A stretch of 64,000 bases of DNA from Lysobacteraceae bacterium (lineage in GTDB: Bacteria > Pseudomonadota > Gammaproteobacteria > Nitrococcales > AK92): positions 62,001 to 126,000 of the forward strand of contig JAAYIK010000004.1 in the NCBI GenBank assembly GCA_012523465.1, given 5' to 3'. This document shows positions 8,952-18,097 of this stretch, one piece after another. Under the pieces are notes generated by a model. That model had not been told where the DNA came from and did no database searches. It saw only the letters and a list, made by a program, of their open reading frames with translations. A program made the translations under genes and the position numbers. Position 1 is the first letter of the stretch, and each line of letters starts with the position of its first letter.

Positions 8952-9524
8952 ATGAACCAGACCGCAGCCAAAAGCCGCTTCCCGGTGCCGGCGGTCGAGG
9001 AGCTGCCCGCCGACCTGCGCGAGCGCATCGAAACGCTGCACCAGAAGATGGGCTTCATTCCCAATGTGTTCCTGGTGCTCGCCCATCGGCCGGACGAGCT
9101 GCGGGCCTTCCTCACTTATCACGACCTGCTGATGGAGAAGGACGAAGGCCTGAGCAAGGCGGAGCGGGAGATGATCGTCGTGGCGACCAGCGCCGCCAAC
9201 AACTGCCTCTATTGCACGGTCTCGCACGGCGCTTTCCTGCGCATCCGCTCGAAAAATCCGGCGCTCTCCGATCAGATCGCCATCAACTATCGCGAGGCCG
9301 AGATCGGGCCGCGCCAGCGCGCCATGCTGGACTATGCCATTAAGCTGGCGACCACCCCTTGGCTGGTAGACGATGGCGATCACGAGCGGCTGGCTGCGGC
9401 TGGCTTCGGTCCGGAGGAAATCTGGGACATCGGCGCCATCGTCAGCCTCTTCGCCATGTCCAACCGCATGGCCAGCCACACCGGCATGGGGCCGAATCCG
9501 GAGTTCTACGGCATGGCGCGCTAG
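8952..9524 (+). CDS. AhpD-like / carboxymuconolactone-decarboxylase-fold peroxidase-related protein
   Basis: A 190-residue all-helical protein. The CxxC motif CLYC followed six residues later by a conserved-position His-containing segment (VSHGAFL) fits the AhpD redox centre, so a thiol-dependent peroxidase or disulfide relay role is likely. The AEREMIVVATSAANNCLYC stretch is typical of peroxidase-related enzymes of this family. GGAGG lies 8 bp before the ATG at 8952, and the gene follows livF by 20 bp in the same direction, so it is probably the last gene of the operon. Its link to the transporter substrate is inferred from position only. Confidence 0.85.
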   Translation: MNQTAAKSRFPVPAVEELPADLRERIETLHQKMGFIPNVFLVLAHRPDELRAFLTYHDLLMEKDEGLSKAEREMIVVATSAANNCLYCTVSHGAFLRIRSKNPALSDQIAINYREAEIGPRQRAMLDYAIKLATTPWLVDDGDHERLAAAGFGPEEIWDIGAIVSLFAMSNRMASHTGMGPNPEFYGMAR

Positions 9525-9674
9525 CGCAGCCGGGCCGCATCGCAGCGCAGGCGCGGCGGGAGCAGCCGGGGCCGAGTCGTGCTATCTTGCTAGCGATGGA
9601 CTCGGCCGCGTCGCTGGGCAATGGCGCGACCGGGAATGCCGCCCTTGTCAGGGATGAGAAGGTCGCGAAAGCCC

Positions 9675-12275
9675 ATGACGCCTGCGCCGATTGATTTCGA
9701 GTACCTCTTCGAGCACTCGCCCAATGCTTACATCCTGCTGGAAAGAGACTTCACGCTGGTCGCCGCCAACCAGGCCTTCCTGCGGGTGACGGGCCGCCGG
9801 CGGGAGGAGCTGATCGGCCGCAAGCTGTTCGATGCCTTCCCGGCAGCTCCCGGGCGCTCGAGCAGGGAGGCCATACGCCGCGTGCAGGAGTCGCTGGAGC
9901 GCACCTTCGCCACGGGGCAGCGGGACATGCTGGCCTTGGTCGAGTACCCGTTGGCGCGGCAGACGGCCGCCGGCCCGGTGTTCGAGGAGCGCTACTGGAG
10001 CGCGACCCACGTTCCGGTTCTCGGTCCTGACCGGCAAGTGCGCTACGTCCTGCAGCACATCGTCGACGTGACCGCCTTGCAAAGCCTGCGGCAGGTGCTC
10101 AAAGACGCCGACGCGGTGCGGGATGTGTTGCTGCCGCTCGAGGTCGACGTCTTCAATCGGGCGCAGCTGGTGCAGGACGTCAATCGCAGCCTGCACGCCG
10201 AGCGCCAGCACCTGCTGCAGCTGTTTCAGCAGGCCCCTGGCTTCATCTGCTTCCTGCGCGGTCCGGAGCATGTGTTCGAACTGGCCAGCGACGCCGTCTA
10301 CGAGCTGGTCGGACACCGAGAGCTGCTGGGGCTGACGGTCGAGGAAGCCTTCCCGGAGGCTAAGGGGCAGGGCTTCATCGCGCTGCTCGACAAGGTCTAT
10401 CGCAGCGGCAAGCCTTACGTCGGGCGCGACGCCAGGGCCCTGGTGCGGCGCCAGCCTGACGGTCCCTTGACCGAGATCTTCGTCAATTTCGTGCTCCAGC
10501 CCATCTTCGACCGCAGCGGCAAGGTGGCCGGCATCTTCGTGCAGGGCTACGACGTCACCGAGCAGCACCTCGTGCAAAGCGAGCTGGATCGCTATCGGGC
10601 CCAATTGGAAGACCTGGTGCTGGAGCGCACGCGGGCGCTCGACGAGAGCCAGGCCGCCCTGCGGCATGTGCAGAAGCTCGAGGCGGTGGGTCGACTGACC
10701 GGCGGCGTCGCCCACGATTTCAACAATCTGCTGCAGGTGATCGGTGCCAACCTGCAGCTGCTGCAGCGTACGTTCCAGGGCGATGCGGCTGCCCAGCGCC
10801 GACTAGCGGCGGCGCTGGATTCGGTGGAGCGGGGTGCCCGCCTGGCTTCGCAGCTGCTGGCCTTTGCCCGCCGCCAGCCGCTGAGCCCCAGCGTGGTCAA
10901 CCTGCCTGAGCTGCTGCAAGGCATGGACGAGCTGCTGTGGCGTGCGCTGGGGGAGAACGTCGATCTGCACATCCGCATCGAGCCTGGTCTGTGGAATACC
11001 TTCGTCGATGCCGGCCAGCTGGAGAACGTGCTGCTGAATCTCGCCATCAACGCGCGCGACGCCATGGAAGATAAGGGCGGCGGCGAGTTCGTCATCCAGG
11101 CCCGGAACTGCCGTCTGGCATCGCCCGGCGAGGCGCAGGAGCTCGAGCTCGAGCCCGGCGAGTACGTTCATCTGACCGTCTCGGATACCGGCTGCGGGAT
11201 ACCGGCCGAGCTGCAGGAACAGGTGTTCGAGCCGTTTTTCACCACCAAGCCGGAGGGGCAGGGGACCGGGCTGGGACTGAGCATGGTCTACGGTTTCGTC
11301 AAGCAGAGCGGCGGCCAGATCAAGCTGACCAGCAGTCCGGGCGAGGGCACCAGCATCGCTGTCTGGCTGCCGCGCGCGACCCGGCAAGAAGAGCAAGAGT
11401 CGATCCAGATGTCGGGCGCGGCGCGCGGCGGCAACGAGACCATCCTGGTGGTCGAGGACGACGAGGCGGTGCGGTGTACCACCGTGGACATGCTGCGGGA
11501 GCTGGGTTATCAGGTGCTGGAGGCGCCCGACGGCGGCAGCGCCCTGCGCCTGCTGCAGCAGCGGGCACGCGTTGATCTGCTGTTCACCGACGTCATCATG
11601 CCGGGGCCTGTCACCGGCGTCGAGCTGGTTCGCCGCGCCAGGCGGTTGCAGCCGGACCTGCCGGTGCTGTTCACCTCCGGCTACGCTAACGACACTCTGG
11701 TGCGCGACGGCCGGCTGGAGCCTGGAGTCAACCTGCTGTGCAAGCCCTTTCGGCAGGAGGATCTGGACCGCCGGGTTCGCCACGTGCTCAACAACGCCCG
11801 CCAGGCCGCGCTGGCGAAACGGGCCTTGACTGGCAGCCAGGGCGGGGAGGCCGGGCGGACTGCGGCCGGTGCCGGTTCCAGGCTGCGCATCCTGCTGGTG
11901 GAAGACGAGGAGCTGATCCGCGAGGCGCTGCGCGAGCTGCTGGCCGAGACCGGCTATCGCGTGCGGGCCGTGGCCAGCGCGGAGGAGGCCGAAGCGCTGC
12001 TCGCGACAGAACGCTTCGACGTGCTCTTCACCGACATCAGCCTACCCGGCGAGTCCGGGGCCGAGCTGGCCTGCCGGGCCCGCCGGCGCGATCCGCGCCT
12101 GGCGATCATCATCGCCTCGGGCTACAGCCGCGATGCGCTGGTACTGGAGAACGATGCACTGGCGGATGGGGTCTTCCTTTCCAAGCCTTTCGACGTCGCC
12201 GCCGTTGAACAGGCTATGGCCGAAATCGAGGCCGCCCGCCATCATGCCGCCACTGGCAATGTCAGCCGACGCTAG
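9675..12275 (+). CDS. PAS-containing hybrid sensor histidine kinase with two receiver domains
   Basis: Soluble kinase of 866 residues counted from the ATG at 9675 (an in-frame ATG at 9654 is an alternative). Domain order: PAS (about 5-125), a second PAS (about 190-310), a coiled linker, DHp helix with the phospho-acceptor His347 in GGVAHDFNNLL, ATPase with N box NLAINARDAM (about 455), G1 DTGCGIP, F box FFTTK and G2 GTGLGLS. Then come receiver 1 (acidic pair VVEDDE, Asp639 in FTDVIMPG, Lys in LCKPF) and receiver 2 (VEDEE, Asp787 in FTDISLPG, Lys in LSKPF). No membrane segment is seen, so it senses a cytosolic or redox/aromatic signal. No output domain and no adjacent response regulator are present. 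Confidence 0.93.
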   Translation: MTPAPIDFEYLFEHSPNAYILLERDFTLVAANQAFLRVTGRRREELIGRKLFDAFPAAPGRSSREAIRRVQESLERTFATGQRDMLALVEYPLARQTAAGPVFEERYWSATHVPVLGPDRQVRYVLQHIVDVTALQSLRQVLKDADAVRDVLLPLEVDVFNRAQLVQDVNRSLHAERQHLLQLFQQAPGFICFLRGPEHVFELASDAVYELVGHRELLGLTVEEAFPEAKGQGFIALLDKVYRSGKPYVGRDARALVRRQPDGPLTEIFVNFVLQPIFDRSGKVAGIFVQGYDVTEQHLVQSELDRYRAQLEDLVLERTRALDESQAALRHVQKLEAVGRLTGGVAHDFNNLLQVIGANLQLLQRTFQGDAAAQRRLAAALDSVERGARLASQLLAFARRQPLSPSVVNLPELLQGMDELLWRALGENVDLHIRIEPGLWNTFVDAGQLENVLLNLAINARDAMEDKGGGEFVIQARNCRLASPGEAQELELEPGEYVHLTVSDTGCGIPAELQEQVFEPFFTTKPEGQGTGLGLSMVYGFVKQSGGQIKLTSSPGEGTSIAVWLPRATRQEEQESIQMSGAARGGNETILVVEDDEAVRCTTVDMLRELGYQVLEAPDGGSALRLLQQRARVDLLFTDVIMPGPVTGVELVRRARRLQPDLPVLFTSGYANDTLVRDGRLEPGVNLLCKPFRQEDLDRRVRHVLNNARQAALAKRALTGSQGGEAGRTAAGAGSRLRILLVEDEELIREALRELLAETGYRVRAVASAEEAEALLATERFDVLFTDISLPGESGAELACRARRRDPRLAIIIASGYSRDALVLENDALADGVFLSKPFDVAAVEQAMAEIEAARHHAATGNVSRR

Positions 12276-12387
12276 GGCCATGCACGGCTGTGGTCGGCGA
12301 CGGCATTAGCCGCCAGACCTCCCATTTCGACGTCGCCGCCTGCACAATGTGTAGTAGGTTTGGCTTCCACCCATCGACGGAGAATTC

Positions 12388-13008
12388 ATGACAAGAGGAC
12401 CGATTGTTGCGTTTCTGCTGTTGCTGCTGACGACCTTGAGCGGCTGCGGCTACAACCAGCTGCAAACCACGGACGAAGCGGTGACCGCCGCCTGGGCCGA
12501 GGTGCTCAACCAGTACCAGCGCCGCGCCGATCTGGTGCCCAACCTGGTCAACGTGGTCAAGGGCTATGCCGCTCACGAGCGCGAGGTGCTGACGGCGGTC
12601 ACGGAAGCGCGTGCCCGCGTCGGCAGTATTCAGGCGACGCCGGAGATGCTGGAGGATCCGGAGGCGTTTCAGCGTTTCATGCAAGCCCAGGGAGAAATGA
12701 GCTCCGCGCTGTCACGCCTGCTGGTGGTGGCCGAAAACTATCCGCAGCTCAAGGCCGATGCCGCCTTCCGCGATCTGCAGGCACAGCTGGAGGGAACGGA
12801 GAATCGCATCGCCGTGGCCCGCAACCGCTACATCCAGGCAGTCCAGAATTACAACCTGGTGGTGCGCCGCTTTCCCACCAATTTGACGGCTATGCTGTTC
12901 GGCTACGAGACCAAGCCTAGCTTCACCGTGGAAAACGAGCGCGAGCTGGAACGGCCGCCGGTGGTGGATTTCGGCGCTTCCGGCCAGCAGCCGGCCGGAG
13001 GGCAGTAG
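12388..13008 (+). CDS. lemA: LemA family lipoprotein
   Basis: A 206-residue LemA protein with an N-terminal signal ending in a lipobox (TLSGC, Cys20), so it is probably anchored as a lipoprotein rather than by a plain helix. The family signature follows: Tyr-Asn, then AWAEVLNQYQRRADLVPNLV and the long helical repeats VTEARARV and AENYPQLKAD. LemA proteins are of poorly known function and commonly sit beside TPM-domain genes, as here. The next gene starts 6 bp after its stop. A 112-bp gap separates it from the hybrid kinase upstream. Confidence 0.92.
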   Translation: MTRGPIVAFLLLLLTTLSGCGYNQLQTTDEAVTAAWAEVLNQYQRRADLVPNLVNVVKGYAAHEREVLTAVTEARARVGSIQATPEMLEDPEAFQRFMQAQGEMSSALSRLLVVAENYPQLKADAAFRDLQAQLEGTENRIAVARNRYIQAVQNYNLVVRRFPTNLTAMLFGYETKPSFTVENERELERPPVVDFGASGQQPAGGQ

Positions 13009-13014
13009 CCGGGC

Positions 13015-13863
13015 ATGGTGGTGCAGCGCATGCCTGCACGGTATCTCTTGTCATGGCTGTTGACCGCTGCCCTGCTGCTTTGCCCGTCATGGGCGACGGC
13101 GGCCGACCTGGTGCCGGTGCCGCCGCTCAAGGCGCGGGTCACCGACCTCACCGGCACCTTGAGCGCGGCGCAGCGGCAGGCGCTGGAGCGGCAGCTGGCC
13201 GAGTTCGAGCGTCGCCGCGGGACCCAAATCGCTGTGCTGCTGGTCCCTACCACGGTGCCGGAAACCATAGAACAGTACTCCATCCGGGTGGTGGACGAGT
13301 GGAAGCTGGGCCGCAAGGGGATCGATGACGGTCTACTGCTGCTGGTCGCCGTCAACGATCGCCGGCTGCGCATCGAGGTCGGCTACGGCTTAGAAGGGGT
13401 GGTGCCGGACGCCATCGCCAACCGCATCATTGAGGAGTATATCGTTCCCTACTTTCGCGCCGGTGAGTACGCCGCCGGCATCCAGGCCGGGCTGCAGCGC
13501 TTGATGGGCCTGATCGAGGGCGAGCCGCTGCCGCCACCTCGATCCGCTAGCCGCGACCGTGCCAGCGACAACCTGCTGCCGTTTCTGCTGTTCGCGTTTT
13601 TCATCTTTAGCGGCCTGTTCAGCCGCTTGCTGGGGCGCTTACTCGGCGCCGCCGTTACCGGCGGGGTGATGGGCGCGCTGTTTCTGCTGCTGGTGGGCTC
13701 GCTGAGAGCGGCAATAGTGGTCGCGCTTCTCGCCTTCGTGCTCACCCTGGCGACCGGCGGTCGCGTCTACGGCGTTGTGCCCGGTGGTTTCCCTGGTGGC
13801 CGTGGCGGCTTCGGCGGCGGGGGCGGCGGCTTTGGCGGCGGCGGCGCCTCCGGGAGGTGGTGA
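13015..13863 (+). CDS. TPM-domain membrane protein (YgcG family)
   Basis: A 282-residue protein with an N-terminal signal or anchor (LLSWLLTAALLLCPSWATAA). The TPM/Psb32/MOLO-1 domain covers about 35-165 (RVTDLTGTLSAAQRQALE, GTQIAVLLVPTT, KGIDDGLLLLVAVNDR, EVGYGLEGVVPDA). Two or three hydrophobic segments follow at about 190-245, then a glycine-rich tail (GGFGGGGGGFGG) that ends in GASGRW. TPM domains have been linked to acid phosphatase activity or photosystem repair in plants and to membrane-protein quality control; the bacterial role is unclear. The stop overlaps the next start (TGATG). Confidence 0.9.
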   Translation: MVVQRMPARYLLSWLLTAALLLCPSWATAADLVPVPPLKARVTDLTGTLSAAQRQALERQLAEFERRRGTQIAVLLVPTTVPETIEQYSIRVVDEWKLGRKGIDDGLLLLVAVNDRRLRIEVGYGLEGVVPDAIANRIIEEYIVPYFRAGEYAAGIQAGLQRLMGLIEGEPLPPPRSASRDRASDNLLPFLLFAFFIFSGLFSRLLGRLLGAAVTGGVMGALFLLLVGSLRAAIVVALLAFVLTLATGGRVYGVVPGGFPGGRGGFGGGGGGFGGGGASGRW

Positions 13864-14357
13864 TGCCGAACTGGAAGCGACTGACCCAGCATCTGCTGTT
13901 GCCAGGCTGGCGACTGCGCAGCCTGTTCCCGCCTGCCACCCTGGACCGCATTGAGGCGGCGATTCGTGATGCGGAGCGGGCCCACACCGGGCAGATCCGG
14001 TTTGCCGTCGAGGCGGCGCTGGACTTGCCGCTGCTGCTCAAAGGAGTCAGTGCCCGCGAGCGGGCCATCGATGTGTTCTCCCTGCTGCGGGTCTGGGACA
14101 CCGAGCACAACAACGGGGTGCTGATCTACCTGCTGCTGGCCGATCACGATGTCGAGATCGTAGCCGATCGCGGCATCCACGCCCGGGTGGGGACGCTAGG
14201 CTGGGAGGAGATCTGTCGGTCCATGGAAGCCTGCTTCCATGCCGGCGAGTTCGAGCGGGGCGTCCTGCTGGGGATAGAGAAGGTTGGGGCTCTGCTAGCG
14301 GAGCATTTTCCGGGGCAGGGCTGCAACGAGCTGCCGGATGCTCCGGTGCTGCTCTGA
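13863..14357 (+). CDS. second TPM-domain protein, soluble
   Basis: A 164-residue protein. The ATG at 13863 shares its A with the preceding TGA and follows GGGAGG at 13852-13857; a GTG at 13857 is less likely. It has no signal peptide. The TPM features are shorter than in the preceding gene: IEAAIRDAERAHTGQIRFAVE, RAIDVFSLLRVWDTEHNNGV and VEIVADRGIHARVG, with EICRSMEACFHAGEFERG at the end. It is translationally coupled to the YgcG-type gene, and LemA-TPM-TPM trios recur in proteobacteria. It probably forms a complex or partner with its membrane neighbour; this is inference. Confidence 0.9.
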   Translation: MPNWKRLTQHLLLPGWRLRSLFPPATLDRIEAAIRDAERAHTGQIRFAVEAALDLPLLLKGVSARERAIDVFSLLRVWDTEHNNGVLIYLLLADHDVEIVADRGIHARVGTLGWEEICRSMEACFHAGEFERGVLLGIEKVGALLAEHFPGQGCNELPDAPVLL

Positions 14358-14359
14358 GC

Positions 14360-14382
14360 GCCGGCGGCATTGCGCCGCCGGC
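14360..14382. terminator. hairpin between convergent genes
   Basis: A 9-bp perfect stem GCCGGCGGC (14360-14368) and GCCGCCGGC (14374-14382) with a 5-nt loop lies 3 bp after the TPM gene stop and 15 bp before the end of the convergent chemoreceptor gene. No T run follows on either strand, so it may act as a bidirectional mRNA 3' end rather than a classic terminator. Confidence 0.45.
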
Positions 14383-14396
14383 GGCCAGCCGCGCGG

Positions 14397-16106
14397 CTAT
14401 TGCGCGGCCAGCACCTTGTCCGGATCGAGGCCGATGAAGATGCTGCCCCAGTGGCGTCCGCGGACGTGGACCGGGACTGACAGGTTGAGCATGATCTCGC
14501 CGGTGTCGCGCATGTAGGTGCTGAGCTGGAATGGTGCTTCGCTCTGGTAGCGGCGCAAGTCCTCCGGCGAGCCGGTGCCGAAGAAGCGCATGTTGCGGCT
14601 GCGCAGCAGATCCACTTGCGGGTCCCCGGTCATGGGCTGGGAGAATTCCCGGTAGTGGATGGCGACGAAACCGCTGCTATCGAGTGGCAGGCAGAAAGCC
14701 GCGCCGTCGACCCCCGTGCGCCAGCTTTCCACCAGGTCCTGGCAAGCCCTCTGGAAGGGCTCGGCATAGCTGACGGTGTATTTCTGCGGATTGGTGCCGG
14801 GGATTGGGACGTGGTTGCGGTCGAACATGTCCACGCCCTGATCCAGCAGCTTCTCGATGGCCTGGCTGAGCTGGTCGCGGCGCTGATACATGATCTTGAG
14901 AATTTCCTCCAGCCGCCCGCTGCCGATGCGGAACTGGCTGACCTTGCTCAGCGCCTGCTCGGTGGTCTGCCGCAGCGCCGCTGTCTGGGTGTCGGTGCGA
15001 TCCATGTCTTCGCGGATCCTGATTCCCAGATCACGGATCTCGGTGCTACGGTTGTGGATCTCGCGGTTGGTGACGGACAGCTCTTCGATGGCGGCACTGA
15101 CCCGCAGCAGGTCGTCGTGGGTAGCGGCAAAGTTTTGTACCATCTCCTCGAACTGCCTGGCTGAGGTCTGGATGGCGTCGCGGGCTTTCTCCGCTTCCGC
15201 GATCATGCCCTGAGCGCTGGATGCCGTGCCACCCACGGCCTCGTTCATTTCCGCCACCAGCTCCTGAATCTCGTCCGCTGCACCCCGGACCTTGCCGGCC
15301 AGCTCTCGCACCTCATCGGCCACCACCGCAAAGCCGCGACCCTGTTCGCCGGCCCGGGCCGCTTCGATGGCTGCGTTCAGCGCCAGCATGTTGGTCTGGG
15401 CGGCGAAGCTTTGCACGGTATCGAGGATCTCGTTGATGTTGCTCGAGGTCGCCTCCAGCCGGGCCACCGTGCCGTGGAAGTCCTGCAGCATGGCGGTTAC
15501 GCGGCCGATTTGCTCCGCCACCTCGCCCAACTCGAGCAGCGAGCTGCGCGCGGTTTGCAGGTTGCGGGAGTTGACGTCGGCGATGCCGCTGGTGCGCTTG
15601 GACAGCTCCTCGATGGCGCTGGCCGTCTCATTGCTGGAACTGAAAATCAGCTCGGAAAACTCTTCCTGCTGGGTCGCATTGCGCTTGGCTTCCTCGGCGT
15701 ACTTGCGGCTGTGGGCTGCCGCCAGCGAGACCCGGATGCTGTGCTGCTGCAGATCTTCCATGACGGCGCGAATGCGGTCGATGAACTGCCTGAGCTGGGT
15801 GACCAGCTGGCCGGCAGCGTCGCCGCTCTCCAACGGGTATGTGAGATCGCCTTCCGGCCGGTTGGCGGCGCGCAGCGCTTCGATGGCGGCATCCAGCTCC
15901 TTGCCGCCACCTGCCCGGCGCAGCAGCAGGGCGGCCAGGACGAGGCTGGCCAGCAGCAACAGGACGCCCAGCCAGCGTGCCGCGCCTTCGCCCGTCCCGG
16001 CAAGCAGCGCGGCTGCGGTCAGTCCGGTCGTCATGAGCGCCAGATCGGTCCAGGAAAGGGCGCCGGGGAGGCGGAGTATTTTCGTGGTGGCTTGTGGCGA
16101 TGACAT
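14397..16106 (-). CDS. methyl-accepting chemotaxis protein with C-terminal sensor-like domain
   Basis: A 569-residue receptor. Two hydrophobic helices near the N-terminus (about 20-36 and 44-62) are joined by only a few residues, so there is almost no periplasmic domain. A helical linker follows, then the cytosolic signalling hairpin around 230-270 ([34 protein letters not shown]), which contacts CheA/CheW. Unusually, about 160 further residues follow (about 410-569), with [15 protein letters not shown] and [18 protein letters not shown]. These resemble a PAS/Cache-like ligand-binding fold. Input would therefore be cytosolic. No che or flagellar genes are nearby. Confidence 0.92.
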   Translation of the reverse strand: MSSPQATTKILRLPGALSWTDLALMTTGLTAAALLAGTGEGAARWLGVLLLLASLVLAALLLRRAGGGKELDAAIEALRAANRPEGDLTYPLESGDAAGQLVTQLRQFIDRIRAVMEDLQQHSIRVSLAAAHSRKYAEEAKRNATQQEEFSELIFSSSNETASAIEELSKRTSGIADVNSRNLQTARSSLLELGEVAEQIGRVTAMLQDFHGTVARLEATSSNINEILDTVQSFAAQTNMLALNAAIEAARAGEQGRGFAVVADEVRELAGKVRGAADEIQELVAEMNEAVGGTASSAQGMIAEAEKARDAIQTSARQFEEMVQNFAATHDDLLRVSAAIEELSVTNREIHNRSTEIRDLGIRIREDMDRTDTQTAALRQTTEQALSKVSQFRIGSGRLEEILKIMYQRRDQLSQAIEKLLDQGVDMFDRNHVPIPGTNPQKYTVSYAEPFQRACQDLVESWRTGVDGAAFCLPLDSSGFVAIHYREFSQPMTGDPQVDLLRSRNMRFFGTGSPEDLRRYQSEAPFQLSTYMRDTGEIMLNLSVPVHVRGRHWGSIFIGLDPDKVLAAQ

Positions 16107-16507
16107 CGAAAGGGGCCCCCTTGGTGCAAATGCCTGTTGTCGTTCTGTTCTCTTTTGCTCCGGTTTGCTAAGGCCGGGCTTGTCTTGCGTACCGTTGTTA
16201 ACGGCGGCGGTGACGCTTGCTTTAGCCTTGATGAAGAAGAAATTTATCGATTTCTAATATTAATCCCAATGTCGGTATCGCCAGGGAGGTTTTTCCGTTC
16301 CTTTGGGATGGCCGTTGCGCGCTGAGTGAAGGGATTTTTCCGTGCCAGCAAGGGAAAGGCCGGCAGCCGAGTCAGGCGCCTGAGCGTAGCAGCAGGCGAT
16401 TTCGGCAGGCTGTTATTGGGGAGAACGGGCGGCGGCAGGAGGCGGGTTGGGGCGAGGAGGCCGGCGAGCGCGGCGCGCTCGCCGGAACGGTGCTCGCGGT
16501 ACTGTTA
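16107..16507. other. 401-bp intergenic region upstream of the chemoreceptor
   Basis: No supported gene. It holds two small dyads: CCGTT-GTT-AACGG (16192-16204) and AGAAAT-N6-ATTTCT (16238-16255). The second lies in the only AT-rich patch, which is the likely promoter area of the minus-strand chemoreceptor. I could not find a convincing -35/-10 or sigma28 pair. Confidence 0.4.
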
Positions 16508-17368
16508 TCAGCTGAATTCGCGCTCTTCCCACCAGGGATAGAAGTCGGGCATGTCCTTGCTGGGGGACATGGTGAAGCGAGCCTGGCGTTTCTGCAAAAA
16601 CGCCTCCACGCCCTCCTTCACGTCGGGCGACTGGCCCATGTAGGCAATGGCGCGCGAGTCGATCTTGTGCGCCTCCATGGGGTGGTCGGCGCCTAGCATA
16701 CGCCACATCATCTGCCGGTTCAGCGCGGTCGCCACGGCGGAGCAGTTGTCGATCATCTCCCGCGCCAGTGCGCGGGCCGCGGGCAGCAGCTCGTCCGGCT
16801 CATGGATGCTGCGGATCAGGCCGCCGCGCAAGGCTTCCTCGGCGCCGAAAACCCGCCCCGTATAGACCCATTCGGCCGCCTGCTGCATGCCGACCAGGCG
16901 GGGCAGGAACCAGCTGGAGCAGGCTTCCATGGTGATGCCGCGGCGGGCGAAGACGAAGCCGAACTTGGCATTGGTGGAAGCCAGGCGAATGTCCATGGGC
17001 AGGGTCATGGTGACGCCGACGCCGACGGCGGCGCCGTTAAAGGCCGCGATGACCGGCTTCTTGCATTCGAAGATCCGCAGCGACACCGTTCCGCCGCCGT
17101 CGCGCAAGCCGGTGCCCAGGGTCTTGTCCTCCCGCTTGGCGCGGTTGAAGGTATCGCCCCCTTTCTCCAGGTCGGCGCCGGCGCAGAAGGCCTTGCCAGC
17201 ACCGGTGACGATGATGGCCCCGACCTCGTCGTCGGCATCGGCGCGATCGAATGCCTCGATCAGCTCCATCCGCATGGTGGGATTGAAGGCGTTCATCCGC
17301 TCGGGGCGGGACAGGGTCAGGGTGAGAATGCGGTCCTCTACCTCGTACTTCAGGGTTTCGAAGCTCAC
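16508..17368 (-). CDS. crotonase / enoyl-CoA hydratase family protein
   Basis: A 286-residue crotonase-fold protein. The oxyanion-hole segments are present: FCAGADL near residue 63 and KPVIAAFNGAAVGVGVTMTL near 105-125. The region that carries the first catalytic Glu of classic hydratase (PE in QPEILLG) reads FVFARRGITMEACSSW here, so that Glu seems missing while a Glu lies six residues later. It may therefore be an isomerase, hydrolase or other crotonase rather than a standard hydratase. The C-terminus is longer than usual (SPSKDMPDFYPWW). It stands alone, with an operator-like palindrome at its promoter. Confidence 0.88.
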   Translation of the reverse strand: MSFETLKYEVEDRILTLTLSRPERMNAFNPTMRMELIEAFDRADADDEVGAIIVTGAGKAFCAGADLEKGGDTFNRAKREDKTLGTGLRDGGGTVSLRIFECKKPVIAAFNGAAVGVGVTMTLPMDIRLASTNAKFGFVFARRGITMEACSSWFLPRLVGMQQAAEWVYTGRVFGAEEALRGGLIRSIHEPDELLPAARALAREMIDNCSAVATALNRQMMWRMLGADHPMEAHKIDSRAIAYMGQSPDVKEGVEAFLQKRQARFTMSPSKDMPDFYPWWEEREFS

Positions 17369-17416
17369 GGCGTCTCCTCTCTATGCAGCGCCTGCTTTTG
17401 GATTGTCGAGACGGCG

Positions 17417-17434
17417 AGTATAGCAAGCGCTTGC
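17417..17434 (-). promoter_or_regulatory. -10-like box next to a 12-bp palindrome upstream of the crotonase gene
   Basis: Read on the minus strand, TATACT (17417-17422, 5/6 match to the -10 box) lies directly downstream of the perfect palindrome GCAAGCGCTTGC (17423-17434). The palindrome falls in the spacer of the putative promoter, a usual place for a repressor site. No clear -35 box is seen. Confidence 0.35.
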
Positions 17435-17569
17435 ACGGCGTCGGCGGGAGGCCGATGCTTAAGCGGTCGGCCGGGCGAGCGCTGCGCCGCTCGTTTCAGC
17501 GAGACCGGCCGGCGCCGCTTGCTGGTGACGAGTGTGAGTCCCTTTCTCCTCGCCGCATGGAGATGCAAG

Positions 17570-18070
17570 ATGCGTTACTGCCCGCTTTGCCGCGAGCCGC
17601 TTAGCCCCCGCCGCCTGGGCGGCCGGGACCGTCTGGCCTGTGCCACTCCAGGCTGCGGGTTCGTGTTTTGGAACAACCCGGCGCCGGTGGTGGCGGCCAT
17701 CGTCGAGCACGAGGGGAAGATCGTGCTGGCCCGCGGGGTTGGCTGGCCGGAAGGGCATTTTGGCCTGATCACCGGCTTCCTGGAGCAGGACGAGACGCCG
17801 GAGCAGGGGGTGCTGCGGGAGGTTCACGAGGAGCTGTCGCTGCGGGCCGAGATCGTCAGCTACGTCGGCCACTATCCCTTTCCCCGCGCCAACCAGCTGA
17901 TCCTGGCCTTCCACGTGCGCGCCGAGGGCACCATCGTGATCGACAGGGAGGAGCTGGCGGAAATCCGCCGCATCCCTCCCGAGCGGCTGCGGCCCTGGCA
18001 GCATGGCACCGGTCCTGCGGTGCGGGACTGGCTGCTGCGGCAAGGCTATGCGCTCCCGCCCCCGGTGTAA
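17570..18070 (+). CDS. Nudix hydrolase with N-terminal zinc ribbon
   Basis: A 166-residue enzyme. The frame is open far upstream, but the ATG at 17570 (MRYCPLCREP) has GGAGA 7 bp before it and begins the fold. A zinc ribbon is formed by Cys4, Cys7, Cys24 and Cys29, as in NADH pyrophosphatase NudC. The Nudix box starts at Gly69 and runs through Glu75 and REVHEEL (83-89), with the final Gly of the consensus replaced by Ser. It lacks the extra N-terminal domain of NudC. Likely substrates are nucleoside diphosphates linked to another group; the exact one is unknown. Confidence 0.88.
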   Translation: MRYCPLCREPLSPRRLGGRDRLACATPGCGFVFWNNPAPVVAAIVEHEGKIVLARGVGWPEGHFGLITGFLEQDETPEQGVLREVHEELSLRAEIVSYVGHYPFPRANQLILAFHVRAEGTIVIDREELAEIRRIPPERLRPWQHGTGPAVRDWLLRQGYALPPPV

Positions 18071-18097
18071 TGACCTCAAGGCGGGAGGCGCTGTAGC

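Noticed and set aside
13790..13860. GGC-rich repeat as a mobile or regulatory repeat
   Set aside because: It encodes the glycine-rich tail of the TPM protein, a normal feature of the family.
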